Shown: one piece after another, positions 25,833 through 34,184 of the stretch
Layout of the letters: each line of letters opens with the position of its first letter
Numbering within the stretch: position 1 is the stretch's first letter
Origin: Streptomyces sp. TSRI0281
GTDB taxonomy: Bacteria; Actinomycetota; Actinomycetes; Streptomycetales; Streptomycetaceae
Direction of reading: 5' to 3'
Length of the DNA: 64,000 bases
Assembly (NCBI RefSeq): GCF_001905125.1
Contig: NZ_LWLE01000001.1
Coordinates: forward strand, 230,771 to 294,770
Notes under the pieces: generated by a model
What the model saw: the letters and a program-made list of their open reading frames with translations, nothing else
Told to the model about the DNA's origin: nothing
The model's database searches: none
Program-made: the position numbers and the translations under genes

Positions 25833-26837
25833 GTGGAATTCACCATCGGCGGACGGCTGGAGGTCCGCATCACACCGGCTGACGTGGGCAAACGCGTGTC
25901 GGTCAGGCGTCGCCCCCAGGGGGCCGGGGAAGGCGCCATGTTCACGGACACCGTCGGGGTTCTCACATCGTGGGACAACCATGTGCTGTCGATCACATCG
26001 AAGAGTGGTGAATCCGTCCACATCGCGGAATCCGCGCTGGTGGCGGGCAAGGTCGTGCCCGCCGCACCGGCCCGGCGGCGGGGGCCCGCGGCCTCCTTCG
26101 ACGAGCTCGCCCGGGTCTGCGCGCGGGCCTGGCAGCCGGTGGAGAGCGAGCCGCTGGGCGACTGGCGGCTGCGCGCCGCCGACGGCTTCACCCGGCGGGC
26201 CAACTCCGTGCTGCCGCTCGGCGATCCGGGACTGCCGGTCGGCGAGGCGCTGGGGCGCGTACAGCGCTGGTACGGGGAACGGGATCTGCCCGCGTACATC
26301 CAGACCGCGACCGGCGCCGAGGGCACGCAGGAGGCACTGTGCGCGGAGCTGGAGCGGCACGGCTGGCTGCGCGAGGTGTCGGCCGAGGTACGGATCGGGG
26401 CGCTGGCGCCGGTCGGGGATCTGGACGCGGATGTCCCGGCGGTCCGGCTGAGCCGTGAGCCGGACGCCGCGTGGCTCTCCCGCTACCAGCGCTTCGACAC
26501 CCCGGGCGCCCCTGTGCTCCATGTCCTCGGCTCCGGGCCCTCGGTGTGGTTCGCGACCGTGCCCGGCGACCCGGAGGGCGCGACGCCCGCGGCGATCGGG
26601 CGGTGCGTCGTGGACGGGCGGTGGGCCGGGTTCATGGCGGTCGAGGTGGGACCCGAGCACCGGCGGAGCGGGCTGGCGACCTCGGTGATGACCGCGCTGG
26701 CGCGACGCGCGCTGGAGGAGGGCGCGTCGGCCGCGTGGCTCCAGGTGGAGACGGACAACGACGGGGCGCGGGCGCTGTACGACGGCATGGGCTTCGCGCT
26801 CCACCACAGCTATCACCACTTCCGGTCCGCACCGTGA
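25833..26837 (+). CDS. GNAT-family N-acetyltransferase with N-terminal SH3-like domain
   Basis: 334 residues. The first ~75 residues form a beta-barrel-like region (VEFTIGGRLEVRITPADVGK through SGESVHIAESALVAGK). The C-terminal part is a GNAT domain with the acetyl-CoA loop VGPEHRRSGLATSVMTALAR and WLQVETDNDGARALYDGMGF. This two-domain organisation is conserved beside ferredoxin/DapC in actinobacteria. The acceptor substrate is unknown. A possible promoter (TAGTAT, about 25783) precedes GGAGGGGCGGAGAGAG and GTG 25833. It is followed after 16 bp by the SirB1-like gene, suggesting an operon. Confidence 0.85.
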   Translation: MEFTIGGRLEVRITPADVGKRVSVRRRPQGAGEGAMFTDTVGVLTSWDNHVLSITSKSGESVHIAESALVAGKVVPAAPARRRGPAASFDELARVCARAWQPVESEPLGDWRLRAADGFTRRANSVLPLGDPGLPVGEALGRVQRWYGERDLPAYIQTATGAEGTQEALCAELERHGWLREVSAEVRIGALAPVGDLDADVPAVRLSREPDAAWLSRYQRFDTPGAPVLHVLGSGPSVWFATVPGDPEGATPAAIGRCVVDGRWAGFMAVEVGPEHRRSGLATSVMTALARRALEEGASAAWLQVETDNDGARALYDGMGFALHHSYHHFRSAP

Positions 26838-26853
26838 GGACCAGCAGGGATAC

Positions 26854-27861
26854 GTGTCGCATATGAGTCCCCCCAGCTCTCCCGGCTCCCATGGCCCTCC
26901 CGGCTCCCCGGGCCCGCAGGATTCCGGCGCGGCCGAACGGCGGCGGCAGTTCGCCGAGGAGGCCCGCTCCGAACGGCCGGACCTCGCGCTGCTCTGCCTG
27001 CTGCTGGGCGCGGAGGCGGGGCCACTGAGGGGGCGGCCGTCGTCGGCGCCGGGGCCGGACGCGCCGCTGTCCGGGCAGGACGGGGCGGTACCGGGCGGGG
27101 ACGGGGCGGACATGCCGGACGCGCACGGTGAGGGGGCCTCCCCCGATCCGTACGGCATCGACGCCTCGCAGATCGAGCTCGACCGGCTGGCCGGACTGCT
27201 GCCGTACGGAGTGCGCTCCGCCCGTGCCTGGGCCTCCGTCCTGGCCGAGCTGCTCGGTGAACGGTGCGGATTCACCGGGTCCTCGGCCGACTACCAGCGG
27301 CTGGACTCGTCGCTGCTCCAGCAGGTGCTGCGCCGCCGTCGCGGGCTGCCGATCCTGCTGTCGGTGATCTGGATCGAGGTCGCGCGGCGGGCGGGCGCAC
27401 CGGTGTACGGGGTGGCGCTGCCCGGTCACTTCGTCGTCGGTTTCGGCGATCCGGCGGAACGGGTGCTGGCCGATCCGTTCGCCGGTGGCGCGCCGCTGAG
27501 CGGGCAGGAAGCCGAGCTGATGGTGGCCGGGGCGACCGGGGCGCCGCTGACCGAGTCGATGCTGGTGCCCGCGCGGCCCCTGGAGATCGTGCTGCGCATC
27601 CTGAACAACATCAGGGCCTGGGCCGCGGCACGCCCCGAGCACACGGATGTGGCGCTGTGGGCGGTCGACCTGTCGCTGCTGCTGCCCTCGCACCCGGCCA
27701 GGCTGCGCTACGAACGGGCCCAGCTCCTGGTCCAGCGCGGGGAGTTCCCGCAGGGGGCGGCGGAGATGGAGGAGTACGCGGAGATCGTCGCCGGAATCGA
27801 TCCGGCGACGGCCGACGCGGTCCGGCGACGGGCGCGGGCGGCACGGGCGCTGCTGAACTGA
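26854..27861 (+). CDS. SirB1-family transglutaminase-like / TPR protein
   Basis: 335 residues. After a variable Pro/Gly-rich N-terminus comes the SirB1 core: LLQQVLRRRRGLPILLSVIW, IEVARRAGAPVYGVALPGHF, and VVGFGD. It is followed by C-terminal TPR-like helices (LLVQRGEFPQGAAEMEEYAE). SirB1 proteins have a transglutaminase-type fold but often lack the catalytic cysteine; none is evident in this core, so it is probably a non-catalytic scaffold. The start is GTG 26854 or ATG 26863. It follows the GNAT gene by 16 bp. Confidence 0.8.
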   Translation: MSHMSPPSSPGSHGPPGSPGPQDSGAAERRRQFAEEARSERPDLALLCLLLGAEAGPLRGRPSSAPGPDAPLSGQDGAVPGGDGADMPDAHGEGASPDPYGIDASQIELDRLAGLLPYGVRSARAWASVLAELLGERCGFTGSSADYQRLDSSLLQQVLRRRRGLPILLSVIWIEVARRAGAPVYGVALPGHFVVGFGDPAERVLADPFAGGAPLSGQEAELMVAGATGAPLTESMLVPARPLEIVLRILNNIRAWAAARPEHTDVALWAVDLSLLLPSHPARLRYERAQLLVQRGEFPQGAAEMEEYAEIVAGIDPATADAVRRRARAARALLN

Positions 27862-27930
27862 CCGGTGGCGGGCCGCCGGTGCTGCCCGGCCGCCAGGTCG
27901 GTGGCGGGCAGCCGGTGACGCCCGGCCGCC
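27862..27930. repeat. Two 33-bp imperfect direct repeats
   Basis: Copies at 27862-27894 and 27898-27930 share GGTGGCGGGC and GCCCGGCCGCC with few mismatches. They fill the gap between converging genes; self-complementary parts (CGGTG/CACCG) may act in termination. Confidence 0.75.
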
Positions 27931-27933
27931 GGG

Positions 27934-28911
27934 TCACCGTGCCGTGCGGACCAGGGCCTCTCCGGCGTCCGTGCGGCGGTAGAGCACGGAGCGTCCCGCC
28001 CGGCGACGCCCGACCAGCCCGGCGTCGAGCAGGACCTTGAGGTGACGGCCCACCGAGCCCAGGCCCTGCCCCGTGAGCGCCACCAGCTGCGTCGTGCTCA
28101 GCGGGGTCGACAGCAGCACGAGGACAGCGGCCCGTGCGGGCCCGATCAGCGCACCCAGGGCCCTGGGCACCGGCGTACGGTCCGCCTCGGCGAGCGCGCC
28201 CGAGCACGCGTACACCACGCCGTACCGGTGCGGGGCGTCCCAGGAGACCCAGGACTGGTTCGAGGTGACGGGCACGAACAGCAGCTGGGACCCGGCCAGT
28301 TCGCGCGGCGGGTTGTCCTGCGTGTTGATCTGGAGCCGGCTCTCCCCCAGCCAGCGCATGCCCGGACGCATACCGTTCAGCGCCGCGGCCCAGCCGCCCC
28401 GGCTCAACTCCGCGGCGCGGGCGACCACATCGGCCTCCAGGATCCGGCGCCGCCTCGGCCAGAGGGGCAGCACCGTGTGCGTCCACACCCACTCCAGGAC
28501 ATCGGCGGTGCGCGGCGCCAGGTCGTCGCGGTCCAGCCGGGCGGGCAACGGTCCGCGAAGCGTCTCCACCAGGTCGGCGCGGGCGTCCTCCGGCGGGGTG
28601 GCGCGCATCCGCGACAGCTCCTGGGCGAAGTCCGGCGGCGCCTCCCCCACGGGGGTGACCATGGGGGTGGGGGTGAGGAAGTTGGCGTTCCACCGGGGCG
28701 CCAGGGCGGCCCGGATGATCATCGCGGAGACCGGGTCCTCGGTCTGCCGCCGCCGGTAGGCGGGCAGATGGGCGTCGAGCCAGACGCGCTCCCCCGGATG
28801 GGCGGCCGTCCCCCGCTCCAGGAGCTTCATGCTCGCGATGGTCTCGGCCAACGGCGAGACGACGAACCGGCTGTTCGCGAGCGTGTCCGCGCTGATCTGC
28901 CACCAGCCCAT
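27934..28911 (-). CDS. ArsR-type winged-helix regulator (DUF5937-like)
   Basis: 325 residues. The N-terminal two thirds is a DUF5937-type region (ADTLANSRFVVSPLAETIAS, then GERVWLDAHLPAYRRRQ). The C-terminus is an ArsR helix-turn-helix (LSTTQLVALTGQGLGSVGRH followed by LKVLLDAGLVGRRRAGRSVL). No metal-binding cysteine pair is visible, so sensing is of another signal. It is divergent from an MFS gene; the inverted repeat TTTCGCC-TCCC-GGCGAAA (28915-28932) between them overlaps its own ribosome-binding region and is the likely operator. ATG 28911 follows GGGAGG. Confidence 0.82.
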   Translation of the reverse strand: MGWWQISADTLANSRFVVSPLAETIASMKLLERGTAAHPGERVWLDAHLPAYRRRQTEDPVSAMIIRAALAPRWNANFLTPTPMVTPVGEAPPDFAQELSRMRATPPEDARADLVETLRGPLPARLDRDDLAPRTADVLEWVWTHTVLPLWPRRRRILEADVVARAAELSRGGWAAALNGMRPGMRWLGESRLQINTQDNPPRELAGSQLLFVPVTSNQSWVSWDAPHRYGVVYACSGALAEADRTPVPRALGALIGPARAAVLVLLSTPLSTTQLVALTGQGLGSVGRHLKVLLDAGLVGRRRAGRSVLYRRTDAGEALVRTAR

Positions 28912-28914
28912 TGC

Positions 28915-28932
28915 TTTCGCCTCCCGGCGAAA
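28915..28932. promoter_or_regulatory. Candidate operator in divergent regulator/MFS promoter
   Basis: TTTCGCC (28915-28921) and GGCGAAA (28926-28932) form perfect 7-bp arms around TCCC. The site lies 4 bp upstream of the regulator start and 40 bp before the MFS start. Autoregulation and efflux control are inferred. Confidence 0.55.
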
Positions 28933-28971
28933 CACTAACCACCCCGGCGACCGCGCCCCGAGACTCCGGCC

Positions 28972-30207
28972 ATGCGCACCTACCGCGAACTCCTCCGGAC
29001 TCCGGAGTTCACCCCGCTCTTCGCGACCGTCTCCGTACAGGTGGCGGCCCAGACCGCGACCGGCCTCGCCCTCGGCACTCTGGTCTACTCCCGCACCGGC
29101 TCACCGCTGCTGTCCTCGCTGGCCATGTTCGGCACCTCCCTGGCCCAGATGCTGGGCGCGGCCACGCTCCTGTCGGCGGCGGACCGGCTGCCGCCGCGCG
29201 GGGCGCTGACCGGTCTCGCGCTGCTGTTCGGCCTGGGCTCCGCCGTACAGGCCCTCCCCGGCCTGCCGTTGTGGGCCCTCTTCGGAGTCCTCCTGCTCCT
29301 GGGGCTGGCCTCGTCCCTGGGCGGCGGAGTGCGGTACGGGCTGCTCAACGAGATCCTTCCGAAGGAGGGTTTCCTGCTCGGCCGGTCGGTGATCAACATG
29401 TCGGTCGGCACCATGCAGATCGGCGGGTTCGCGATCGGCGGGGTGCTCGTGACCACGCTGTCGGCACGCGGCACCCTGCTCGTCGGCGCGGCCCTGTATC
29501 TGGTGGCCGCGGCCGTCGCGCGCTGCGGGCTCACCGCCCGGCCGCCGCGGGCCGCCGGACGGCCGTCGGTGAAGGAGACCTGGCGGACCAACGCACTGCT
29601 CTGGTCGTCGGTGCCGCGCCGCTATGTCTACCTGGCCCTGTGGGTGCCCAACGGGCTGGTGGTGGGCTGCGAGTCCCTGTACCTCTCCTACGATCCCCGG
29701 CACGCGGGGCTCCTCTTCGCCTGCGGCGCCCTCGGCATGCTGGCCGGGGACACGGTGCTCGGCCGGTTCGTCCCCCGGCGGTGGCGGGACCGGCTGGGCA
29801 ACCCGCTGCGGCTGCTCCTCGCCGCGCCGTACCTGGTCTTCGCGCTGCACCCGTCGCTGCCCGTGGCGGTGGTGGCGGTGGTGCTCGCCACCATCGGGTT
29901 CTCGGCGAGCCTGCTGCTCCAGGAGCGCCTGATGGTGCTGACTCCGGATGAGCTGAGCGGGCACGCGCTCGGCCTGCACACCTCCGGGATGCTGACCATG
30001 CAGGGAGTGGGCGCCGCGCTCGCGGGAGGCGTCGCCCAGCTCACCTCCCCGGCGACGGGCATCGTCGTACTGGCGGCGCTCTCGCTCGCGGTGACGCTGG
30101 CCCTCGCCCCCGGGCTGCGGCCCGAGCGCGGACCGGGCGGTGACAGCGAGGGGCCCGGCGGGCGGACGACCCGCCCGGAATCGCTGCCGGGCCAGGCGGT
30201 GGCATGA
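28972..30207 (+). CDS. Major facilitator superfamily transporter
   Basis: 411 residues with about twelve hydrophobic segments; the N-terminus MRTYRELLRTPEFTPLFATV and GTLVYSRTGSPLLSSLAMFG are typical of the DHA3-like (MefA) drug efflux group common in actinobacteria. It is divergently transcribed from the ArsR-type regulator with an inverted repeat between them, the usual layout for ligand-induced efflux. The C-terminal tail (PERGPGGDSEGPGGRTTRPE) is hydrophilic and disordered. No Shine-Dalgarno is close to ATG 28972; the promoter is probably just upstream. Confidence 0.85.
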   Translation: MRTYRELLRTPEFTPLFATVSVQVAAQTATGLALGTLVYSRTGSPLLSSLAMFGTSLAQMLGAATLLSAADRLPPRGALTGLALLFGLGSAVQALPGLPLWALFGVLLLLGLASSLGGGVRYGLLNEILPKEGFLLGRSVINMSVGTMQIGGFAIGGVLVTTLSARGTLLVGAALYLVAAAVARCGLTARPPRAAGRPSVKETWRTNALLWSSVPRRYVYLALWVPNGLVVGCESLYLSYDPRHAGLLFACGALGMLAGDTVLGRFVPRRWRDRLGNPLRLLLAAPYLVFALHPSLPVAVVAVVLATIGFSASLLLQERLMVLTPDELSGHALGLHTSGMLTMQGVGAALAGGVAQLTSPATGIVVLAALSLAVTLALAPGLRPERGPGGDSEGPGGRTTRPESLPGQAVA

Positions 30208-30328
30208 CCCGAAGAGGCTCCTCCCGCGCCGGGAGCGGCCTTCGTGCAGCGGACCGACGGTCCGACCCGAGGAGGCGAACGGCTTTCCTGCCAGTTGCCG
30301 GAAATGCCCGGCCGCCGGCGGATGCCGG

Positions 30329-31195
30329 TCAGATGGCCTGCGCGAACACGGCGCGGTGCTCGCGGAGGAAGGCGTCGAGCGTCCGGGCGGGGCGGCCGAG
30401 GACGGCCTCCACCGTCCCGTTCGGGGACTCCGGACGCGCGAGGGCCAGTTGCTGGATCTCCACGACATGGCTCGCGAGCCAGTCCGGCAGGTGCGCGGTG
30501 CGGACGAGATGGCCGCGGAAATCGTCCGGAGGCAGGTCGATGTGACGGACGGTCCGACCCGTCAGCTCACCGAGAAGATGCGCGAGCTCCGGACAGCTGA
30601 AGGCCCGCGGGCCGGTCAGCGCGTACGTGACCCCGTCGAGGCCGGGGCGCAGGAGGACCTCCGCGGCGACATCGGCGATGTCCCGGACGTCGATGTAGTT
30701 GCAGGGCACGTCGCGCATCGCCGCGACAAGCACGCCCTCGGCGACCGCCGGAGCGTTCAGGAGCAGCTTCTGCATGAACGCGTAGGGCCGGAGCAGCGTG
30801 GCCACCATGCCGGTCGCCGCGAGGTGTGTCTCGACCCGCCAGTGCCCGCGCGAGACGGCAACCGGCGAGTCGGGCTCGGCGGCCGGGGCGGAGAGTTTGA
30901 CGACGTGCCGTACGCCGCACGCGGCCGCGGCGTCTATCGCGTTGATCTCCAGCGCGACTTGCCGCGGGCTGTTGGCCATGGCGAGGAACAGTTGCGTGGA
31001 GCCGTCGAACGCGGCGCGGAGCGCGCGGGGGTCCGCGGCGTCCGCACCGACCACCTCGACCGGCGCTTGCGCACCGATCGCGGCGCGCAGTCCGTCCGGA
31101 GTGCGGCTGACCGCACGGCAGGGGATGTCCAGCTCGATCAGGCGCCGGAGCAGCGCGCCGCCGGTGGCGCCGGTCGCGCCCATGATGGTGATCAC
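30329..31195 (-). CDS. NmrA-like NAD(P)-binding atypical SDR
   Basis: 288 residues. An N-terminal Rossmann motif (ITIMGATGATGGALLRRLIE; GxxGxxG) is followed by VEVVGADAADPRALRAAFDG, RHVVKLSAPAAEPDSP, and a C-terminal NmrA-type region. The usual SDR YxxxK motif is not apparent, so it may be a redox sensor or a reductase acting on quinones. GTG 31195 has AAAGG upstream. It follows the small membrane protein by 55 bp on the same strand and probably belongs to the MarR-controlled unit with that gene. Confidence 0.82.
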   Translation of the reverse strand: MITIMGATGATGGALLRRLIELDIPCRAVSRTPDGLRAAIGAQAPVEVVGADAADPRALRAAFDGSTQLFLAMANSPRQVALEINAIDAAAACGVRHVVKLSAPAAEPDSPVAVSRGHWRVETHLAATGMVATLLRPYAFMQKLLLNAPAVAEGVLVAAMRDVPCNYIDVRDIADVAAEVLLRPGLDGVTYALTGPRAFSCPELAHLLGELTGRTVRHIDLPPDDFRGHLVRTAHLPDWLASHVVEIQQLALARPESPNGTVEAVLGRPARTLDAFLREHRAVFAQAI

Positions 31196-31250
31196 GATGT
31201 GCCTTTCGTGGTGCGGGTGGGTCCAGGGAATCGGGGGGAGACCGGCCGGG

Positions 31251-31715
31251 TCACGTCCGCCGCCGGGTTGCCGTGCCGCTCCATCGCCAGGTGACGATCG
31301 TGGTCGCCAGGGCGGCCGACAGCGGCAGGTCGATCCGCAGCCGGTCCAACCACCCGGCATCGGGTACCGCTGTGTGCGCCGGCAACCAGCCGGACGCGAA
31401 CCACCCGGCCAGGCCCGCGATTCCGGTAGCGACCGCACCGAGTCCGATGGTGATCACCGGGCGGGGCACCGATGTCGTCCACCGGCGCGGCCGGCCCCGG
31501 CGGTGCAGCCATCCGCCGACGACGAAGGCCACCACGGCCGACGTGATCCCGATGGAGGTGAAGGCGGCCGTCGTCAGTTCGGGCTGCCCGCCGAGGACTC
31601 CACCGATCCCGGCCGAGAGCGCGGGGGCCAGGTAGGCGACGGCGACCTCCTTCCAGAGCGTGAACGGGCGGGCGGCGGAACCGCGCTGGACGGCCTTGTT
31701 GCGGGCAGGGCTCAC
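31251..31715 (-). CDS. Small integral membrane protein of a MarR locus
   Basis: 154 residues with four predicted helices: EVAVAYLAPALSAGIGGVLG, SIGITSAVVAFVVGGWLHRR, VITIGLGAVATGIAGLAGW and LPLSAALATTIVTWRWSG. I do not recognise the family. GTG 31715 has GAGGAG 10 nt upstream. The operator-like TTAGG-GG-CCTAA at 31736-31747 sits 21 bp upstream of the start, and a MarR gene precedes it, so it is probably repressed by MarR together with the NmrA-like gene. A role in export or membrane modification is guesswork. Confidence 0.7.
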   Translation of the reverse strand: MSPARNKAVQRGSAARPFTLWKEVAVAYLAPALSAGIGGVLGGQPELTTAAFTSIGITSAVVAFVVGGWLHRRGRPRRWTTSVPRPVITIGLGAVATGIAGLAGWFASGWLPAHTAVPDAGWLDRLRIDLPLSAALATTIVTWRWSGTATRRRT

Positions 31716-31735
31716 GTACACTCCTCGAAAAGTTA

Positions 31736-31747
31736 TTAGGGGCCTAA
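31736..31747. promoter_or_regulatory. MarR-type operator, TTAGG-N2-CCTAA
   Basis: TTAGGGGCCTAA is a perfect TTAGG/CCTAA inverted repeat, 21 bp upstream of the membrane-protein start and in an AT-rich stretch (AAAAGTTATTAGG). It matches the sites at 2562-2574 and 32342-32353. Confidence 0.6.
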
Positions 31748-31810
31748 CCATGTGGGCATGAAGGGGCGGTCGCCCGGTCGATGCGGCCGGTTCCCGTGCG
31801 GTGCGGGACG

Positions 31811-32332
31811 CTACTCGGCGGTCAGCGCGCCGATCCCCCATGTGATCCGTTCCAGCAGATCCAGGAACAACCCGCGTTCATCGACGGTCAGCCCACCGAC
31901 CAGCGCCTGGAGGCGCGCGAAGTGATCCGCGGCCATACCGCGCAGCCGCTGGGCACCGCGCGCCGTGAGCACGACCACCGCACCCCGCCCGTCCTCCATG
32001 GACGCGTGGCGGGTCACGAGACCCTCGCGCTCAAGCCCATCCACCAGGCCGGTCACCGTGGCACGCGAGACACCGAGACTCTTCGCGAGCAGCGAAGGCG
32101 ACTTCTCCCCGCCGCCGTCCTCAAGGTCCGCCAGGAGGCGGTAGCGCCCGATCGACAGCCCGAAACGGGAGAAGTGCACTTCGGACGCACGGTCCAGCCG
32201 CGCCCCGGCGGTCATCAGACGCACCGCCACAAGCACCGCCTGCGGGTCGGCATCGAGCCCGTACCGCGCGATCTGACTCCGCGCCTGATCAAGCGTGGGC
32301 ACAGCGCCGGAGTTCGCGTCCTCGTCACTCAT
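31811..32332 (-). CDS. MarR-family transcriptional regulator
   Basis: 173 residues. The winged helix is clear: LSIGRYRLLADLEDGGGEKS, SLLAKSLGVSRATVTGLVDG, LEREGLVTRHASMEDGRGAV and VVLTARGAQRL (wing). MarR proteins are homodimers that release DNA on binding small phenolic or related ligands. Two operator-like sites flank the unit: 31736-31747 before the next gene and 32342-32353 just upstream of its own start. A third copy lies in a distant MFS promoter (2562-2574). ATG 32332. The ligand is unknown. Confidence 0.9.
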   Translation of the reverse strand: MSDEDANSGAVPTLDQARSQIARYGLDADPQAVLVAVRLMTAGARLDRASEVHFSRFGLSIGRYRLLADLEDGGGEKSPSLLAKSLGVSRATVTGLVDGLEREGLVTRHASMEDGRGAVVVLTARGAQRLRGMAADHFARLQALVGGLTVDERGLFLDLLERITWGIGALTAE

Positions 32333-32341
32333 AAAAATTAA

Positions 32342-32353
32342 TATGGCACCTAA
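32342..32353. promoter_or_regulatory. MarR autoregulatory operator (degenerate)
   Basis: TATGGCACCTAA retains the CCTAA half, with the left half diverged from TTAGG. It lies 10 bp upstream of the MarR ATG, in an AT-rich patch (ATAAAAATTAATATGG). The CCTAAC half-site is shared with both other sites. Confidence 0.45.
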
Positions 32354-32442
32354 CTACATACCCGGTCAAGCCGCGCCCGCCGCCACGACGGCCGCCCTAC
32401 GGACTCCACTCGCGTCTCCGCCTCGGTCGGCCGGAAGGGGGA

Positions 32443-33315
32443 TCACCCCTTCACCGGCAGCCGCGCCTGCGGCTGGACCGTGACCAGCGCGATCCCCCCG
32501 CAGCACAGGGCGAGGAGCAGCAGTTCGGCGGGCATGGGCGCGGGCGCGGTGCCCAGTGCCCAGTCACCGAGGCGCACGGTGAACGGAACGGCGAGCTGGA
32601 CGGCGGCCGTGAAAACCGGCCCGCGCAGCAGGATCAGCCGGTGCTGTACGAGGTAGGCGGGCGCGTAGACGACCGCGCCGAGCACCACGATCCCGCCGGT
32701 CGCGGCGAGCGTCGGCGGACGTTCGATCAGCGCGGGCAGGGCCATCGGCAGCAGCAGGCAGGTGGCCGCCGCGAGCAGCACGGGCAGGACGGCCGACGGC
32801 GGCAGCCCGGACAGGCGTTGCCGGTACAGGAACCCGTACACGGCGAAGGCCGCCGTCGCGCCCGCCACGAGCAGCAGCCCTGTGCCGTCCATATCGCCCG
32901 CGTCGGCGCCCAGGGCCGCGTATCCGGCCGCCGCCGCGCAGGCGAGCGCCGCCCCGGCGGCCTTGCGCGGGGCCGAGCGTTCACCGAAGAACAGGGCCCC
33001 CACCACCACCGACACGCACGGCATCAGCGCGACGACGAGGTTGGTGAGCGAGGTGCCGATGCGCGGGATGGCGAGGAGGGTGCCCGCGGCGTATCCGGCG
33101 AAGCCGAGCAGTCCCAGCAGCCATACGGTGCCGGGCCGGGCGGCCGCACGGCGCAGATCGGCCCGGCCGGCCCCCGTGGAGGCGGCGACGGCGGTGAGCG
33201 CGGCGCAGCAGACGGCGGTACGGCCGACGGCGACGATCAGCGGATCGGTCCCGGTGACCAGGGCGCCGGACAACAGCCAGGTCCCCGAGAGCAGAAGCAC
33301 CAGGGCGACCGGCAT
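32443..33315 (-). CDS. EamA/DMT-family transporter
   Basis: 290 residues with ten hydrophobic segments arranged as two EamA halves; the N-terminus is LVLLLSGTWLLSGALVTGTD, and the second half begins LLLVAGATAAFAVYGFLYRQ. It belongs to the drug/metabolite transporter superfamily; the substrate is unknown, possibly an amino acid or small metabolite. ATG 33315 has GGAAAGG upstream. No regulator is directly attached; the MarR gene is 110 bp downstream on the same strand and has its own AT-rich promoter. Confidence 0.85.
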   Translation of the reverse strand: MPVALVLLLSGTWLLSGALVTGTDPLIVAVGRTAVCCAALTAVAASTGAGRADLRRAAARPGTVWLLGLLGFAGYAAGTLLAIPRIGTSLTNLVVALMPCVSVVVGALFFGERSAPRKAAGAALACAAAAGYAALGADAGDMDGTGLLLVAGATAAFAVYGFLYRQRLSGLPPSAVLPVLLAAATCLLLPMALPALIERPPTLAATGGIVVLGAVVYAPAYLVQHRLILLRGPVFTAAVQLAVPFTVRLGDWALGTAPAPMPAELLLLALCCGGIALVTVQPQARLPVKG

Positions 33316-33539
33316 CGCACGGCCTTTCCATGAGCGGCGGTTGGGGCGGGGGCGCCGGTAGCGTATGCCGTGCTCGCGGATCGGTACATCGCCGGTGCGG
33401 TGACCTGGACAGCAGGTGACCTGGACAGGAGCAGTGCTCCCGCCGTGCCGGACGGTTTGCCGGAGGACCGGCCGCCCCGTCCCCACGCCACGGTCGGGGC
33501 GGGGCTCACGCAGCGGTGCTCACGCGCGGGGCGGCCGAT

Positions 33540-34070
33540 TCACTCGACCCGGGCGGCGATGATCCGCGCACACTCCATCGCCTCGGTGTGTGTCGTGTCC
33601 ACCTCCAGGTCGTAGGACACGCCCCGGTGGACCATGTCCGCCTGCGACACCGCCATCCCGGCGACCCGGTCACCCCGCGCGGTCTCGCGGCCCGCGGCGA
33701 CCGTCCCGTCGCACCTGACGCCCACCCACAGCACCCGCAGCCCGCCGAGGGCCCGTTGCCACCGCTGCTGGGACTCCGCTCCGCCGAGGAAGACCTCATC
33801 GACGACGATCCGGGCACCCGCACCGGCCATCGCGACGAGCCCTTCGATCCACGCCGTCTCCCACGTACGGAACTCGGGGCCGACGACCACCTCACCGTCC
33901 GGAGCGAACTCGATGCCCGTGTCCGAGGTCAGCAGGGAGGCGGGCATCGCGTCGACCAGGGTGTCGACCCCGAAGGCCAGCCACGGGTCCGGCAGCACCG
34001 ACTGGAGACAGCGGACGATCCCGGACTTCCCCGAACTGGAACCACCGTTGAGAACGATCATCTGTGTCAT
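33540..34070 (-). CDS. Chloramphenicol 3-O-phosphotransferase-like protein
   Basis: 176 residues, the normal length for CPT. The Walker A is [15 protein letters not shown], followed by [13 protein letters not shown], where the Asp after FGV is the catalytic base position in the S. venezuelae enzyme. [11 protein letters not shown] and [20 protein letters not shown] also match that protein closely. The enzyme phosphorylates the 3-hydroxyl of chloramphenicol, giving resistance. No chloramphenicol biosynthesis gene is nearby, so this is an orphan. ATG 34070 is preferred over GTG 34073 (GGTGGG 6 nt away). Confidence 0.88.
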   Translation of the reverse strand: MTQMIVLNGGSSSGKSGIVRCLQSVLPDPWLAFGVDTLVDAMPASLLTSDTGIEFAPDGEVVVGPEFRTWETAWIEGLVAMAGAGARIVVDEVFLGGAESQQRWQRALGGLRVLWVGVRCDGTVAAGRETARGDRVAGMAVSQADMVHRGVSYDLEVDTTHTEAMECARIIAARVE

Positions 34071-34184
34071 CACGGGCCCACCGTAGAGGCGCCGCGGCGA
34101 CGGCCGAAACGGGTTTCGCCGGTACGCCCGCGCCGGGCCCTCCCCGCTCGGAGGGCGAACGGGCAGCCTCTCGGCCCGTGGCGT

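Noticed and set aside
27862..27930. CRISPR or REP array
   Set aside because: Only two imperfect copies with a 3-bp spacer; too few and too close to be an array.
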